The notes below the pieces were generated by a model. It worked only from the letters and a program-made list of their open reading frames with translations. It had not been told where the DNA came from and made no database searches. This document shows positions 56,459 to 64,000 of a stretch of DNA of 64,000 nt, in pieces. The stretch is from Streptomyces megasporus (lineage in GTDB: Bacteria; Actinomycetota; Actinomycetes; Streptomycetales; Streptomycetaceae): assembly GCF_000718985.1 (NCBI RefSeq), contig NZ_JODL01000009.1:62001-126000 (forward strand). Reading direction: 5' to 3'. The position numbers were made by a program, and so were the translations under genes. Positions within the stretch are counted from its first letter, which is position 1. Every line of letters begins with the position of its first letter.

Positions 56459-57361
56459 GTGGCACGTACAGGCACCCCGGGGCCCGGCGGGCTCGTCATC
56501 GTCGACAAGCCCGCCGGGTTCACCTCCCATGACGTCGTCGCCAAGATGCGCGGCATCGCCCGCACCCGCCGGGTCGGGCACGCGGGGACGCTGGACCCGA
56601 TGGCCACCGGCGTCCTCGTCCTGGGCCTGGAGAGGGCGACCAAGCTGCTCGGCCACCTGGCGCTGACCGAGAAGGAGTACGTCGGAACCATCCGGCTCGG
56701 GCAGAGCACGGTCACCGACGACGCGGAGGGTGAGATCACCTCCTCCACCCCGGCCGTCGGCATCCCGCGCGAGGCGATCGACGAACAGGTCGCCAAGCTG
56801 ACCGGCGACATCCTCCAGGTCCCGTCCAAGGTCAGTGCCGTCAAGGTCGACGGCAAACGGGCGTACGCCCGGGTGCGCGGGGGAGAGGAGGTCGAGCTGG
56901 CCGCCAGGCCGGTCACCGTCTCCTCCTTCACCGTGCACGACGTGCGCGAGGAGACCGCCGAGGACGGCACCCCCGTGGTGGACCTGCTGGTCTCGGTCGT
57001 CTGCTCCTCCGGCACCTACATCCGGGCGCTCGCCCGCGACCTGGGCGCCGGCCTGGGCGTCGGAGGCCACCTCACCGCGCTGCGCCGCACCCGCGTGGGC
57101 CCCTACGGCCTGGACGCGGCCCGAACCCTGGAACAGCACCAGGAAACGCTGACGATCATGCCCCTGGGCGAGGCCGTGGCCGCCGCCTTCCCCCGCTGGG
57201 ACGTGGACGAACGGCAGGCCGGACTCCTGGCGAACGGCGCGCGGATCGCCATGCCGCCCGTCGCGCCGGGACCGGTCGCCGCCTTCGGGCCCGGCGACCG
57301 TTTCGTCGCGCTGGTGGAGGAGCACAAGGGCAGGGCCAAGAGCCTGGCGGTGTTCGCCTGA
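56459..57361 (+). CDS. truB: tRNA pseudouridine-55 synthase
   Basis: 300-residue enzyme isomerising U55 in the T-arm of tRNAs. Catalytic Asp46 lies in GHAGTLDPMATGVLVLGL. KLTGDILQVPSKVSAVKVDGKRAYARVRGGE and VVCSSGTYIRALARDLGAGLGVGGHLTALRRTRVG are family hallmarks. A small PUA-like C-terminus ends the chain. GTG 56459 lies close after rbfA. A perfect 15-base-pair hairpin 84 bases downstream probably ends the infB-truB transcript. Confidence 0.95.
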   Translation: MARTGTPGPGGLVIVDKPAGFTSHDVVAKMRGIARTRRVGHAGTLDPMATGVLVLGLERATKLLGHLALTEKEYVGTIRLGQSTVTDDAEGEITSSTPAVGIPREAIDEQVAKLTGDILQVPSKVSAVKVDGKRAYARVRGGEEVELAARPVTVSSFTVHDVREETAEDGTPVVDLLVSVVCSSGTYIRALARDLGAGLGVGGHLTALRRTRVGPYGLDAARTLEQHQETLTIMPLGEAVAAAFPRWDVDERQAGLLANGARIAMPPVAPGPVAAFGPGDRFVALVEEHKGRAKSLAVFA

Positions 57362-57743
57362 GCACCCCTTGTGTCCTCTTGCGCTCCCTTGTGTCTTGTG
57401 TCCGGAGAGCGTGGAATCGTCCGTCGGCCTCGCCGCCGGCGCACCGTGGGGCGGGCGCCCGTTTCGGCGCCCGCCCCACGATCCCCTCCTGTGCGCACCT
57501 TCTTCCTGTCCACGGAGGGGATCGGAATCACCCGACCGGCCGAGCGCTCGGAGTGAATCACGGCGCGCACGAGGGGCGTTCGGCGTCCGAGCGCCCCCGG
57601 TGGACGCTCCCGCCGCCCCGACCCGGCCGACCGACCCGGACGGGCGCGGGGCCCGTGCGAAGCACCGGGGGCGCCATGGCACTCTTGGACCGGCAGCATC
57701 CGACTGGTAATTCCGACTGGTATTTCGGCGAGGAGCGGGCACT
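57362..57743 (+). other. Gene-free region between truB and ribF
   Basis: 382 bases without a convincing gene. It holds a perfect terminator hairpin (57445-57480), then a wider 11-base inverted repeat (57479-57489 with 57514-57524, 24-base loop). Nearer ribF is a short direct repeat, CGACTGGTAATTCC / CGACTGGTATTTCG (57701-57728), whose A/T-rich cores look like promoter or operator sequence. An independent ribF promoter is likely here. No FMN riboswitch pattern was recognised. Confidence 0.6.
57445..57480 (+). terminator. Terminator after truB
   Basis: Perfect 15-base-pair stem (57445-57459 with 57466-57480) around a 6-base loop CGTTTC, 84 bases beyond the truB stop. Confidence 0.75.
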
Positions 57744-58682
57744 GTGCAGCGCTGGCGTGGCTTGGAGGACATCCCCGAGGACTGGGGGCGCAGCGTCGTC
57801 ACCATCGGCTCCTACGACGGAGTGCACCGCGGGCACCAGCTGATCATCGGCAGGACGGTCGAGCGTGCCCGCGAACTGGGCGTGCCCGCCGTCGTCGTCA
57901 CCTTCGACCCGCACCCGAGCGAGGTGGTGCGTCCGGGCAGCCACCCGCCGCTGCTCGCCCCGCACCACCGGCGCGCCGAGCTGATGGCCGAACTCGGTGT
58001 GGACGCGGTGCTGATCCTTCCCTTCACCGAGGAGTTCTCCCGGCTCTCGCCGGCGGAGTTCGTGGTGAAGGTGCTGGTCGACAAACTCCACGCCCGCACG
58101 GTCGTGGAGGGCCCCAACTTCCGCTTCGGCCACCGGGCCGCGGGCACCGTGGAGACCCTGGCCGAACTGGGCCGGACATACGACTACGACGTGATGGTCG
58201 TCGACCTGTTCGTGCGCGGCGAGGCGGGCGGCGGAGAGCCGTTCTCCTCCACCCTCACCCGCCGTCTGGTCGCCGAGGGCGACGTGGCCGGGGCGGCGGA
58301 GGTACTGGGCCGCCCGCACCGGGTGGAGGGCGTGGTCGTGCGCGGCGCGCAGCGCGGGCGCGAGTTGGGCTACCCGACGGCGAACGTCGAGACCCTGCCG
58401 CACACCGCGATCCCCGCGGACGGCGTCTACGCCGGATGGCTGGTCGTGGAGGGGGAGTCGATGCCCGCCGCGATCTCCGTCGGCACCAATCCGCAGTTCG
58501 ACGGAACCGAGCGGACGGTGGAGGCGTACGCCATCGACCGCGTCGGCCTGGAGCTGTACGGGCTCCACGTCGCCGTGGACTTCCTGGCCTACATCCGTGG
58601 TCAGGAGAAGTTCGCCACGCTGGACGAACTGCTGGCGCGCATGGCCGAGGACGTGCGGGTGACGAAGGAACTGCTGGGCTGA
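57744..58682 (+). CDS. ribF: Bifunctional riboflavin kinase / FAD synthetase
   Basis: 312-residue enzyme making FMN and then FAD. The N-terminal FAD-synthetase domain has VVTIGSYDGVHRGHQLIIGRTV (the usual GxFDGxHxGH appears as GSYDGVHRGH) and VVEGPNFRFGHRAAGTVETL. The C-terminal riboflavin-kinase domain has RGRELGYPTANVE, DGVYAGWLVVEG, and SVGTNPQFDGTERTVEAYAID. GTG 57744 has GAGGAG upstream. It is the last core gene before the ESX locus and is followed by a strong hairpin. Confidence 0.95.
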   Translation: MQRWRGLEDIPEDWGRSVVTIGSYDGVHRGHQLIIGRTVERARELGVPAVVVTFDPHPSEVVRPGSHPPLLAPHHRRAELMAELGVDAVLILPFTEEFSRLSPAEFVVKVLVDKLHARTVVEGPNFRFGHRAAGTVETLAELGRTYDYDVMVVDLFVRGEAGGGEPFSSTLTRRLVAEGDVAGAAEVLGRPHRVEGVVVRGAQRGRELGYPTANVETLPHTAIPADGVYAGWLVVEGESMPAAISVGTNPQFDGTERTVEAYAIDRVGLELYGLHVAVDFLAYIRGQEKFATLDELLARMAEDVRVTKELLG

Positions 58683-58703
58683 GTCCCGGCGGCAGGGAAA
58701 CGT

Positions 58704-58751
58704 GAGACGGCCCGCCGTCCCGGCACGTGACCGGGAACGGCGGGCCGTCTC
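58704..58751. terminator. Hairpin between convergent ribF and the MinD-like gene
   Basis: Stem of 15 plus 5 base pairs with a single bulged A (left arm from 58704, right arm to 58751) in the 108-base gap between converging stops; likely bidirectional. Confidence 0.8.
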
Positions 58752-58790
58752 GTGTTCAGCGGCGATCGATCGGGGGATCGATCGGGGCCG

Positions 58791-61190
58791 TCACTGCTCC
58801 GGCGGCTGCGGCTGCTGCCACTGTTGGCCGGGCGGGGGAGGAGCCGCCGTACCGGGCTGCCAGCCCTGCTGCGGGCCGGGTTGACCGGGATGGCCGGGCT
58901 GCCCGGGGGGCTGAGGCGGGGCCGGATAGGGCTGCCCGGGCTGCGGCGGGTACGGAGCCTGCGGCGCGGCACCGCCGGGGTGGGGCTGCGCGTACGGTTG
59001 GCCGGGCTGAGGCTGGGGCTGGGCGTACGGCTGACCGGGCTGGGGCTGTCCGGGCATCGGGGGCGCCACGTGCGGCGGGTTGCCGCCGGGCGACCACAGG
59101 CCCTGCTCCTGCTGGTGGCGGGCGAAGTCCTCGGCGATCAGCGCGGCGAGGTTGAAGTACGCCTCGCGCGTCTTGGGGCGCATCATGTCCAGGTCCAACT
59201 CGGCGCCCGCCGCCAGGTGCTCGTCGAAGGGGACGACCACCACGTCGCGGCAGCGGGTCTTGAAGTGCGCCACGATGTCGTCCACCTTGATCATCTTTCC
59301 GGTCTCGCGGACCCCGGAGATGACCGTGATGCTGCGCTGCACCAGAGCGCCGTAGCCGTGGGCGGAGAGCCAGTCCAATGTGGTGCTGGCGCTGCTGGCG
59401 CCGTCCACGGACGGGGTGGAGATGACGATCAGTTGGTCGGCGAGGTCGAGGACCCCGCGCATCGCGCTGTAGAGCAGACCGGTGCCCGAGTCGGTGAGGA
59501 TGATCGGGTACTGCTTGCCCAGCACGTCGATGACGCGGCGGTAGTCCTCGTCGTCGAAGGTCGTGGAGATCTCCGGGTCCACGTCGTTGGCGAGGATCTC
59601 CAGACCGGAGGGCGCCTGCGAGGTGAACCGACGGATGTCCATGTAGCTGTGGAGGTACGGGATCGCCGTCACCAGGTCGCGGATCGTCGCACCCGTCTCG
59701 CGCCGCACCCGGCGTCCCAGCGTGCCCGCGTCCGGGTTGGCGTCGATCGCGATGACCTTGTCCTGCCGCTCGCTGGCGAGCGTCGAGCCGAGCGCCGTGG
59801 TGGTCGTCGTCTTGCCGACACCGCCCTTGAGGCTGATCACCGCGATGCGGTAGCAGGACAGCACGGGCGTGCGGATGAGGTCGAGCTTGCGCTGCCGCTC
59901 GGCCTCCTCCCTCTTGGCACCGATGCGGAACCGGGAACCGCCGCCGCGGCTGCTCTGCGGACGCGGCTTCTTCTTCTGGTTCAGCAGGCGGTCGGAGGAC
60001 AGCTCGACCGACGCGGTGTACCCCAGCGTGCCGGGCTGCGCCGTCGGCTGTTGCCGCGGGTCGGCGGGCCAGGAGGTGCCGCTGCGCGGGTCCTGCGGCT
60101 GTGCGGGGGGCTGTCCGTGGGGGAAGCCGTAACCGCCTTGGGGCGCGGCGGGGTTGGGGGTGGGTGCGGCCGGGGGCAGGGGTTGGGACGGTCCGCTCTG
60201 AGGTTGCGCGGGCGGCTGCGGGAAACCGTAACCACCCTGGGACGCGGCGGAATCGGGTGCGACCGGAGGCTGCTCCGGAGCGGCGGACCAGTGCGCGGCC
60301 GGAGCGGGCGTCCCGGCCGGGGGCGTGGCGGGGCGGAAGTGCGGCGGCAGCGGCGGCAACCCCGCGGGGGCGCCGGCCTCCGGCGGGGGCTGCCACGCCT
60401 GCGGCTGAGGAGCGGGCGGCACGGGCGTCTCGCCCTGGGGTTGCGCGGGCGGCTGCGGGGCGGCCGAAGGCTGGGGCTGGGGCTGAGCCTGCGGCGCGGG
60501 GGCGGACGCGGCCGGAGCGGGCGTCCCGAAACTCCCCGACCCGTCGCCCTCGGCACCGGTGACCGCCTCGGACTCACCGCTCCCACCGGTCTCCTCGGAG
60601 CCGTTCCCGAGGAGCGAGGACGACTCCGAGGGTTCCTCCGACGCGCTGTCCGGCGTGCTGTCCGAGGCTCCCTCCGAGACGCCGTCCGAGACGCCGTCCG
60701 GCGCGTTCGACGGCGCGGGGGCGGGCCGGGAGGTGTCGGGCGATCCACCGTCCGTGCTCTCCGAGACGCCGCTCCCGCTCCCAGACGACCCCGCCGACGA
60801 TTCCGCCGCGGCCCTCAGCTCGGCGATCTCCCGGCGCAGCGCGGCGGCGGAGAAGCGCATGGTGGCGCCGCTGTCGAGATCCCCGCCCCCGGCCTGTTCC
60901 CCGCGGTCGTCCCCGGTCGGAGCCTCGGGCGACGGCGTGGGCACCGGCGGTGGCGGTGGCGGGGGAAACGCGGGCGGCGCGGCGCCCGCGCCCGTGTCGG
61001 CCCCGCCGGGCGTCCCGCTCGCGGCCGTCGACGACTGCGACGACTGCGCCGCGGAATCGGCGTTCCGCGTGTACCAGGCAGGCGGTGTGTAGTCGATGGT
61101 GAACTCGCCCGTGGTCTCGGTGTCGTCCTCGGGCAGGTCGTCGCCGGGTGCGATCCCGTCGACGCGGATCTCGTCCCGGTCGCTGTTCAC
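58791..61190 (-). CDS. Large proline-rich MinD/EspI-like ATPase of a type VII secretion locus
   Basis: 799 residues. Residues ~1-440 are disordered, very rich in Pro, Ala, Gln, Ser and acidic residues. They precede a SIMIBI/MinD-type ATPase with deviant Walker A KGGVGKT (455-461), Walker A' region [19 protein letters not shown], and [12 protein letters not shown]. The C-terminal ~110 residues are repeats such as [11 protein letters not shown]. Related ESX-linked MinD-like proteins (EspI; the large S. coelicolor protein of the ESX cluster) help substrate targeting or regulation. GTG 61190 has AGGAGG four bases upstream. It converges on ribF; the other secretion genes lie upstream on the same strand. 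Confidence 0.8.
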   Translation of the reverse strand: MNSDRDEIRVDGIAPGDDLPEDDTETTGEFTIDYTPPAWYTRNADSAAQSSQSSTAASGTPGGADTGAGAAPPAFPPPPPPPVPTPSPEAPTGDDRGEQAGGGDLDSGATMRFSAAALRREIAELRAAAESSAGSSGSGSGVSESTDGGSPDTSRPAPAPSNAPDGVSDGVSEGASDSTPDSASEEPSESSSLLGNGSEETGGSGESEAVTGAEGDGSGSFGTPAPAASAPAPQAQPQPQPSAAPQPPAQPQGETPVPPAPQPQAWQPPPEAGAPAGLPPLPPHFRPATPPAGTPAPAAHWSAAPEQPPVAPDSAASQGGYGFPQPPAQPQSGPSQPLPPAAPTPNPAAPQGGYGFPHGQPPAQPQDPRSGTSWPADPRQQPTAQPGTLGYTASVELSSDRLLNQKKKPRPQSSRGGGSRFRIGAKREEAERQRKLDLIRTPVLSCYRIAVISLKGGVGKTTTTTALGSTLASERQDKVIAIDANPDAGTLGRRVRRETGATIRDLVTAIPYLHSYMDIRRFTSQAPSGLEILANDVDPEISTTFDDEDYRRVIDVLGKQYPIILTDSGTGLLYSAMRGVLDLADQLIVISTPSVDGASSASTTLDWLSAHGYGALVQRSITVISGVRETGKMIKVDDIVAHFKTRCRDVVVVPFDEHLAAGAELDLDMMRPKTREAYFNLAALIAEDFARHQQEQGLWSPGGNPPHVAPPMPGQPQPGQPYAQPQPQPGQPYAQPHPGGAAPQAPYPPQPGQPYPAPPQPPGQPGHPGQPGPQQGWQPGTAAPPPPGQQWQQPQPPEQ

Positions 61191-61417
61191 AATGCCTCCT
61201 GCTGATCTGGTCGAGCACCCCGGTCGGGCCGCGTGGACCGTCCGGCGTCGGCGACCGGCTCCCTCCGCCGCCACGGCCTCCGGCCGGTTCCCTCGGACTG
61301 TCCTGCCGCGCGCACGCCCACCCTAATCGCCAAGGGCGCGGATGAGGGATGCCGGTCCCGTCCCACTCGGACAACGGACCGGTGACGGCGACCGGTTGGG
61401 GCGGAACGCGACGTCGA

Positions 61418-62152
61418 TCAGTCCAGCCGTCGGGCCGCGCCCAGCAGTCCCAGCTCCGCGTCGGTGGGCCGGGTCAGCACGAACTGCCGGTCCTGTCCCG
61501 CGCACCACAGCGTCACGCCGTCGGCGAGGGTGGACAGCGCCTCCGTCTCCTGCGGGCTGAGGGAAAGGATCCGGCCGACCTGCCGCGCCTCCTCCGGGGA
61601 GACCTGCTGGACGCCGGCGAGCGAGGCCCCCCGGAGCAGCCGGGGGGCCGCCGGACTCAGATAGGGCAGCAGGGTCAGCACCGACTGCCAGGGACCGGAG
61701 GAGACCCGGCCGCGCGGCGGCTTCATGCCACAGTCCCGGATCACCACCACGGGCGAGACGGCCGTGGCGCCCAACGGCGGCACCCGGCCGACGTCGTGGA
61801 GCGTCATGCACTGCTGGTCGCCGCCCGCGGCCCGGGCCAGGTTCGTCCACACCTGCGGACGGCCGGTCTCGACGGCCACCCGCGCCCCGGTGCCCGCCGC
61901 ACGCAGCGCCAACACCTGGGCCGTCCACAGACCGCCGACCAACACGACGTCGTACGGCACCGGATGGTGGAGCCCGAGCACGGCCGGGCGCTCCTGGACG
62001 TCCACGCCGGCGACCACGCCGTCGTCCCCGACGGGCAGGGCGAGCGCGTCCAGGTGCTCGACGGAGAGCACGTGACGGGGCGTCCGGGGCCCGCGCAGCC
62101 CGAACCCCGGCCGGAGGCGCGGGGCGGTGCGTGCGGAGGTGGAACCGGGCAT
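61418..62152 (-). CDS. Unclassified protein in the ESX locus
   Basis: 244 residues, no signal peptide or clear membrane helix, no family recognised. Alternating alpha/beta pattern in the middle (YDVVLVGGLWTAQVLALRAAGTGARVAVETGRPQVWTNLARAAGG, then VVVIRDCG) suggests a nucleotide-binding-like or Rossmann-type layout, possibly remotely related to the soluble part of EccE. The C-terminal RQVGRILSLSPQETEALSTLADGVTLWCAGQDRQFVLTRPTDAEL is compact. ATG 62152 overlaps the eccE stop as TGATG, so it is co-translated with eccE and probably serves the secretion machine. Confidence 0.65.
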   Translation of the reverse strand: MPGSTSARTAPRLRPGFGLRGPRTPRHVLSVEHLDALALPVGDDGVVAGVDVQERPAVLGLHHPVPYDVVLVGGLWTAQVLALRAAGTGARVAVETGRPQVWTNLARAAGGDQQCMTLHDVGRVPPLGATAVSPVVVIRDCGMKPPRGRVSSGPWQSVLTLLPYLSPAAPRLLRGASLAGVQQVSPEEARQVGRILSLSPQETEALSTLADGVTLWCAGQDRQFVLTRPTDAELGLLGAARRLD

Positions 62153-63474
62153 CAGCGCGTCCCTCCAAGCGGCAGCGTGGCCAGCACTCCGGGCACCTGC
62201 TCGCGATCCAGCCGGACGAGTCCGACCCGGCCCTCGCGCGACAGGTGCTCCAACGTGTGTCGGGCGGCGACCAGTTCGCCGTCGCTGCGCGCGGTGATCC
62301 GCACGTGGCCGCGCAGCGCCACGGAACGGTTCTCGCCCGGGCTCAGGGTCAGACTGAACGTCGTGGCCAACGCGCGCAGGTCCGTCAGCCGGGCCACCAA
62401 GGACGGCAGCGCGGCGGCACCCGGCCCGAACTCGGGCCAGCGGGACACCCCGTACGTGGTGTGCCAGCGGTCGTCGCACCGCCAGGCGCGCGCCTTCTCC
62501 TCGGTGCGCCGCGCGGGCGAGGAATCGGGACGCCCGGCCCGCGCGGTGGCCATGGGGCTGGCGCCGGCCGAGGTCGCGAGCGCCGTGACCAACTCCTGCT
62601 CGGACAGCAGCGTCGCCCGGAATCCCGTCCCGGCCAGCCGGCTCGCCAGGTGGTCCGCCGCCCGCACCAGACACCGCTGCGCGCCCTCGACACCACCGCC
62701 GCGCGCCCGGACCGCCTCCCGGCACAACTCGGGGTCCAACTTGAGCGCGACCCAGTTCAGCCGTACGGCCGGAGCTCCGGACGCGGCCTGCAGGGGGCCG
62801 TAACTCGTGGCGGCCATCGACTGCGCGGGCAGGTGCGGGGCGGGCGCGGGCTGGGTGTACTGCACCGCCTGCACCGACTCCAGCCGGATGCCGTCCACCT
62901 CCAGGGCGTCGCACAGCAGACGCAACGGCAGCGGACGCTCCGCGGGGCCGGTGCGCAGGGCGGCGGGCCTCGGCTCGACGCGCAGCACGGCGGTCAGGAA
63001 GGTGCCGTCCCCGACCATGCCGATGCCGCGTCGCTCCCGGTCGGTGTACGACACGCTGCGCAGGGCCGGCTCGCACTCGACGGCCGGGGCGAGACCGGGA
63101 TCGATGTCCGGGGGCAGCACCTCGGAGGCCGCCCGCCGTCTGCGGCGGCGCAGCGCCATGACCGTGCCCAGCCACTCGGGAAGCGGCCGGCCGCGCCGGC
63201 GCACCACCGAGACCAGCACCAGGAGGACGGCGACCACGGCCGCCGGGATCACCAGGACCCGGTCGACGGCGGCGGCTCCCACCACACCCGCGGCGGCCAC
63301 CTCGAATACGACGAACTGCCGCAGCCGGAACGGCCCCAGGCCTCGGTGGCGGGCCTCCGCGCGCGGCGCGGCCGTACGCGCCGACCGTGACCGGGAGGGC
63401 GCGGGACGTACGCCGTCCGGCGCCGGATTGTCGGGCGCGGACGTGGTGGTCCGGGCCCGCGTGGCGGTCCCCAT
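62152..63474 (-). CDS. eccE: Type VII secretion membrane component EccE
   Basis: 440 residues. A basic Pro/Ala head (1-45) is followed by two closely spaced transmembrane helices (FVVFEVAAAGVVGAAAV and RVLVIPAAVVAVLLVLVSVV), then a large soluble domain with RPLPLRLLCDALEVDGIRLESVQAVQYTQPAPAPHLP and a C-terminal SLTLSPGENRSVALRGHVRITARSDGEL region. Two N-terminal helices plus a long soluble domain are the EccE arrangement. ATG 63474 is preceded by AAGGGG somewhat distantly. It is divergent from eccB and coupled to the next gene by TGATG. Confidence 0.82.
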   Translation of the reverse strand: MGTATRARTTTSAPDNPAPDGVRPAPSRSRSARTAAPRAEARHRGLGPFRLRQFVVFEVAAAGVVGAAAVDRVLVIPAAVVAVLLVLVSVVRRRGRPLPEWLGTVMALRRRRRRAASEVLPPDIDPGLAPAVECEPALRSVSYTDRERRGIGMVGDGTFLTAVLRVEPRPAALRTGPAERPLPLRLLCDALEVDGIRLESVQAVQYTQPAPAPHLPAQSMAATSYGPLQAASGAPAVRLNWVALKLDPELCREAVRARGGGVEGAQRCLVRAADHLASRLAGTGFRATLLSEQELVTALATSAGASPMATARAGRPDSSPARRTEEKARAWRCDDRWHTTYGVSRWPEFGPGAAALPSLVARLTDLRALATTFSLTLSPGENRSVALRGHVRITARSDGELVAARHTLEHLSREGRVGLVRLDREQVPGVLATLPLGGTR

Positions 63475-63664
63475 CCCCTGAAAATCCCCTTGTGTCCGTA
63501 ATCGCCCCGGCTCTCAAGGGCGTTGGTCGGGCGATCACCCTACCGGAGCAGCGGAGGACGAGCGCCAACGGGCATAGTAGGGGCCGGTCCGACAATCGGC
63601 ATCAGTGGCGGTGCTCCAGGTTCCCGGGGACGCCGGGCCGACCAATGGGGAGAAGCATCCAGAC

Positions 63665-64000
63665 ATGGCATCACGGCGGGACGAGCTCAACGCCTACACC
63701 TTCGCGAAGAAGCGGTTGGTATCGGCATTCCTGCAACCCTCGCCGACCGGGACGGAGGAGGGGGCCCCGCGTCCGCTGCGGGCCGTGCTGCCCGGAATGG
63801 TCGTCGGAGTCGTGATCCTGGCGGGCTTCGGAGCCTGGGGCATGTTCAAGCCGAAAGCGCCCAACGGCTGGGACAACCCCGCCGAGAAGGTCATCATCGG
63901 CAGCAAGTCCACCACCCGCTACGTCGTCCTGGAGACCAAGGGCAAGAAGCAACTCCACCCGGTGCTCAACCTGGCCTCCGCCAAACTCCTCCTGGACCCG
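63665..64000 (+). CDS. eccB: Type VII secretion ATPase-ring component EccB, 3'-truncated by the window
   Basis: First 112 residues of EccB. MASRRDELNAYTFAKKRLVSAFLQPSPTGTEEGAPRPLRAVLPGMVVGVVILAGFG shows the canonical cytoplasmic head (YxFxxRRxVSAFL-like) and single transmembrane helix. The external domain begins with VIIGSKSTTRYVVLETKGKKQLHPVLNLASAKLLL. EccB is part of the membrane core complex of ESX secretion systems. ATG 63665 has GGGGAG at 63648-63653. The gene runs off the right edge; eccC, eccD, mycosin and esx genes are expected beyond. Confidence 0.92.
   Translation, partial: MASRRDELNAYTFAKKRLVSAFLQPSPTGTEEGAPRPLRAVLPGMVVGVVILAGFGAWGMFKPKAPNGWDNPAEKVIIGSKSTTRYVVLETKGKKQLHPVLNLASAKLLLDP

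Overview
The window reads as chromosomal DNA from a Streptomyces or a close relative. It is about 70% or more G+C with strong third-position G/C bias. GTG starts are common, genes are often coupled by ATGA/GTGA/TGATG overlaps, and sugar, thiamine and GABA gene sets alternate with a conserved core. No rRNA, tRNA, CRISPR array, insertion sequence or prophage was recognised. Calls rest on reading the sequence and on family knowledge; no database search was possible.

Layout. 1-3.5 kb: a thiamine-type ABC importer (binding protein cut by the window edge, fused permease, ATPase). 3.5-5.4 kb: a minus-strand permease/ATPase pair whose ATPase has lost several catalytic motifs. 5.7-19.6 kb: an amine/GABA-oriented stretch with an aminobutyraldehyde-type dehydrogenase, gabT, a PucR regulator and a second aldehyde dehydrogenase. 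Between them lie a COG1816 deaminase (possibly of the futalosine menaquinone pathway), two small membrane proteins, a PAP2 phosphatase, a membrane ATPase resembling conjugation/DNA-transfer ATPases, and a secreted zinc carboxypeptidase.

19.8-32.3 kb: a sugar-oligomer island with a GH3 enzyme, a lipoprotein solute-binding protein, two permeases, a GH42 beta-galactosidase, a GH31 enzyme and a LacI regulator. Four copies of a TCGAAGCGCTTCGA-type palindrome lie in its two control regions. The enzyme mix (GH31 + GH42 + GH3, none with a signal peptide) fits uptake and intracellular dismantling of galactosylated xyloglucan oligosaccharides. That substrate is an inference. No importer ATPase gene is present, as expected if a shared MsiK-type ATPase is used.

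32.5-40.8 kb: an acyl-CoA dehydrogenase; then a compact three-gene cassette of lower G+C (MSFDEEW-type WXG100-like protein, a WXG-like/lysozyme-fold protein, and a lipoprotein made of two tandem repeats); then a GNAT and a PadR-regulated ABC efflux-type operon with a near-perfect operator in front of padR. 40.9-58.7 kb: the core block dxr-rseP-ispG-GNAT-GNAT-proS, a kinase-like protein without its catalytic residues, a DUF4439 pair, and rimP-nusA-ylxR-infB-DUF503-rbfA-truB-ribF.

58.8-64 kb: the edge of a type VII (ESX) secretion locus with a large MinD/EspI-like proline-rich ATPase, an unclassified gene, eccE and a divergent partial eccB. The most interesting idea in the window links this secretion locus to the WXG100-like/muramidase-like/lipoprotein cassette at 34.6-37.2 kb, which looks like a candidate effector-partner-immunity set.
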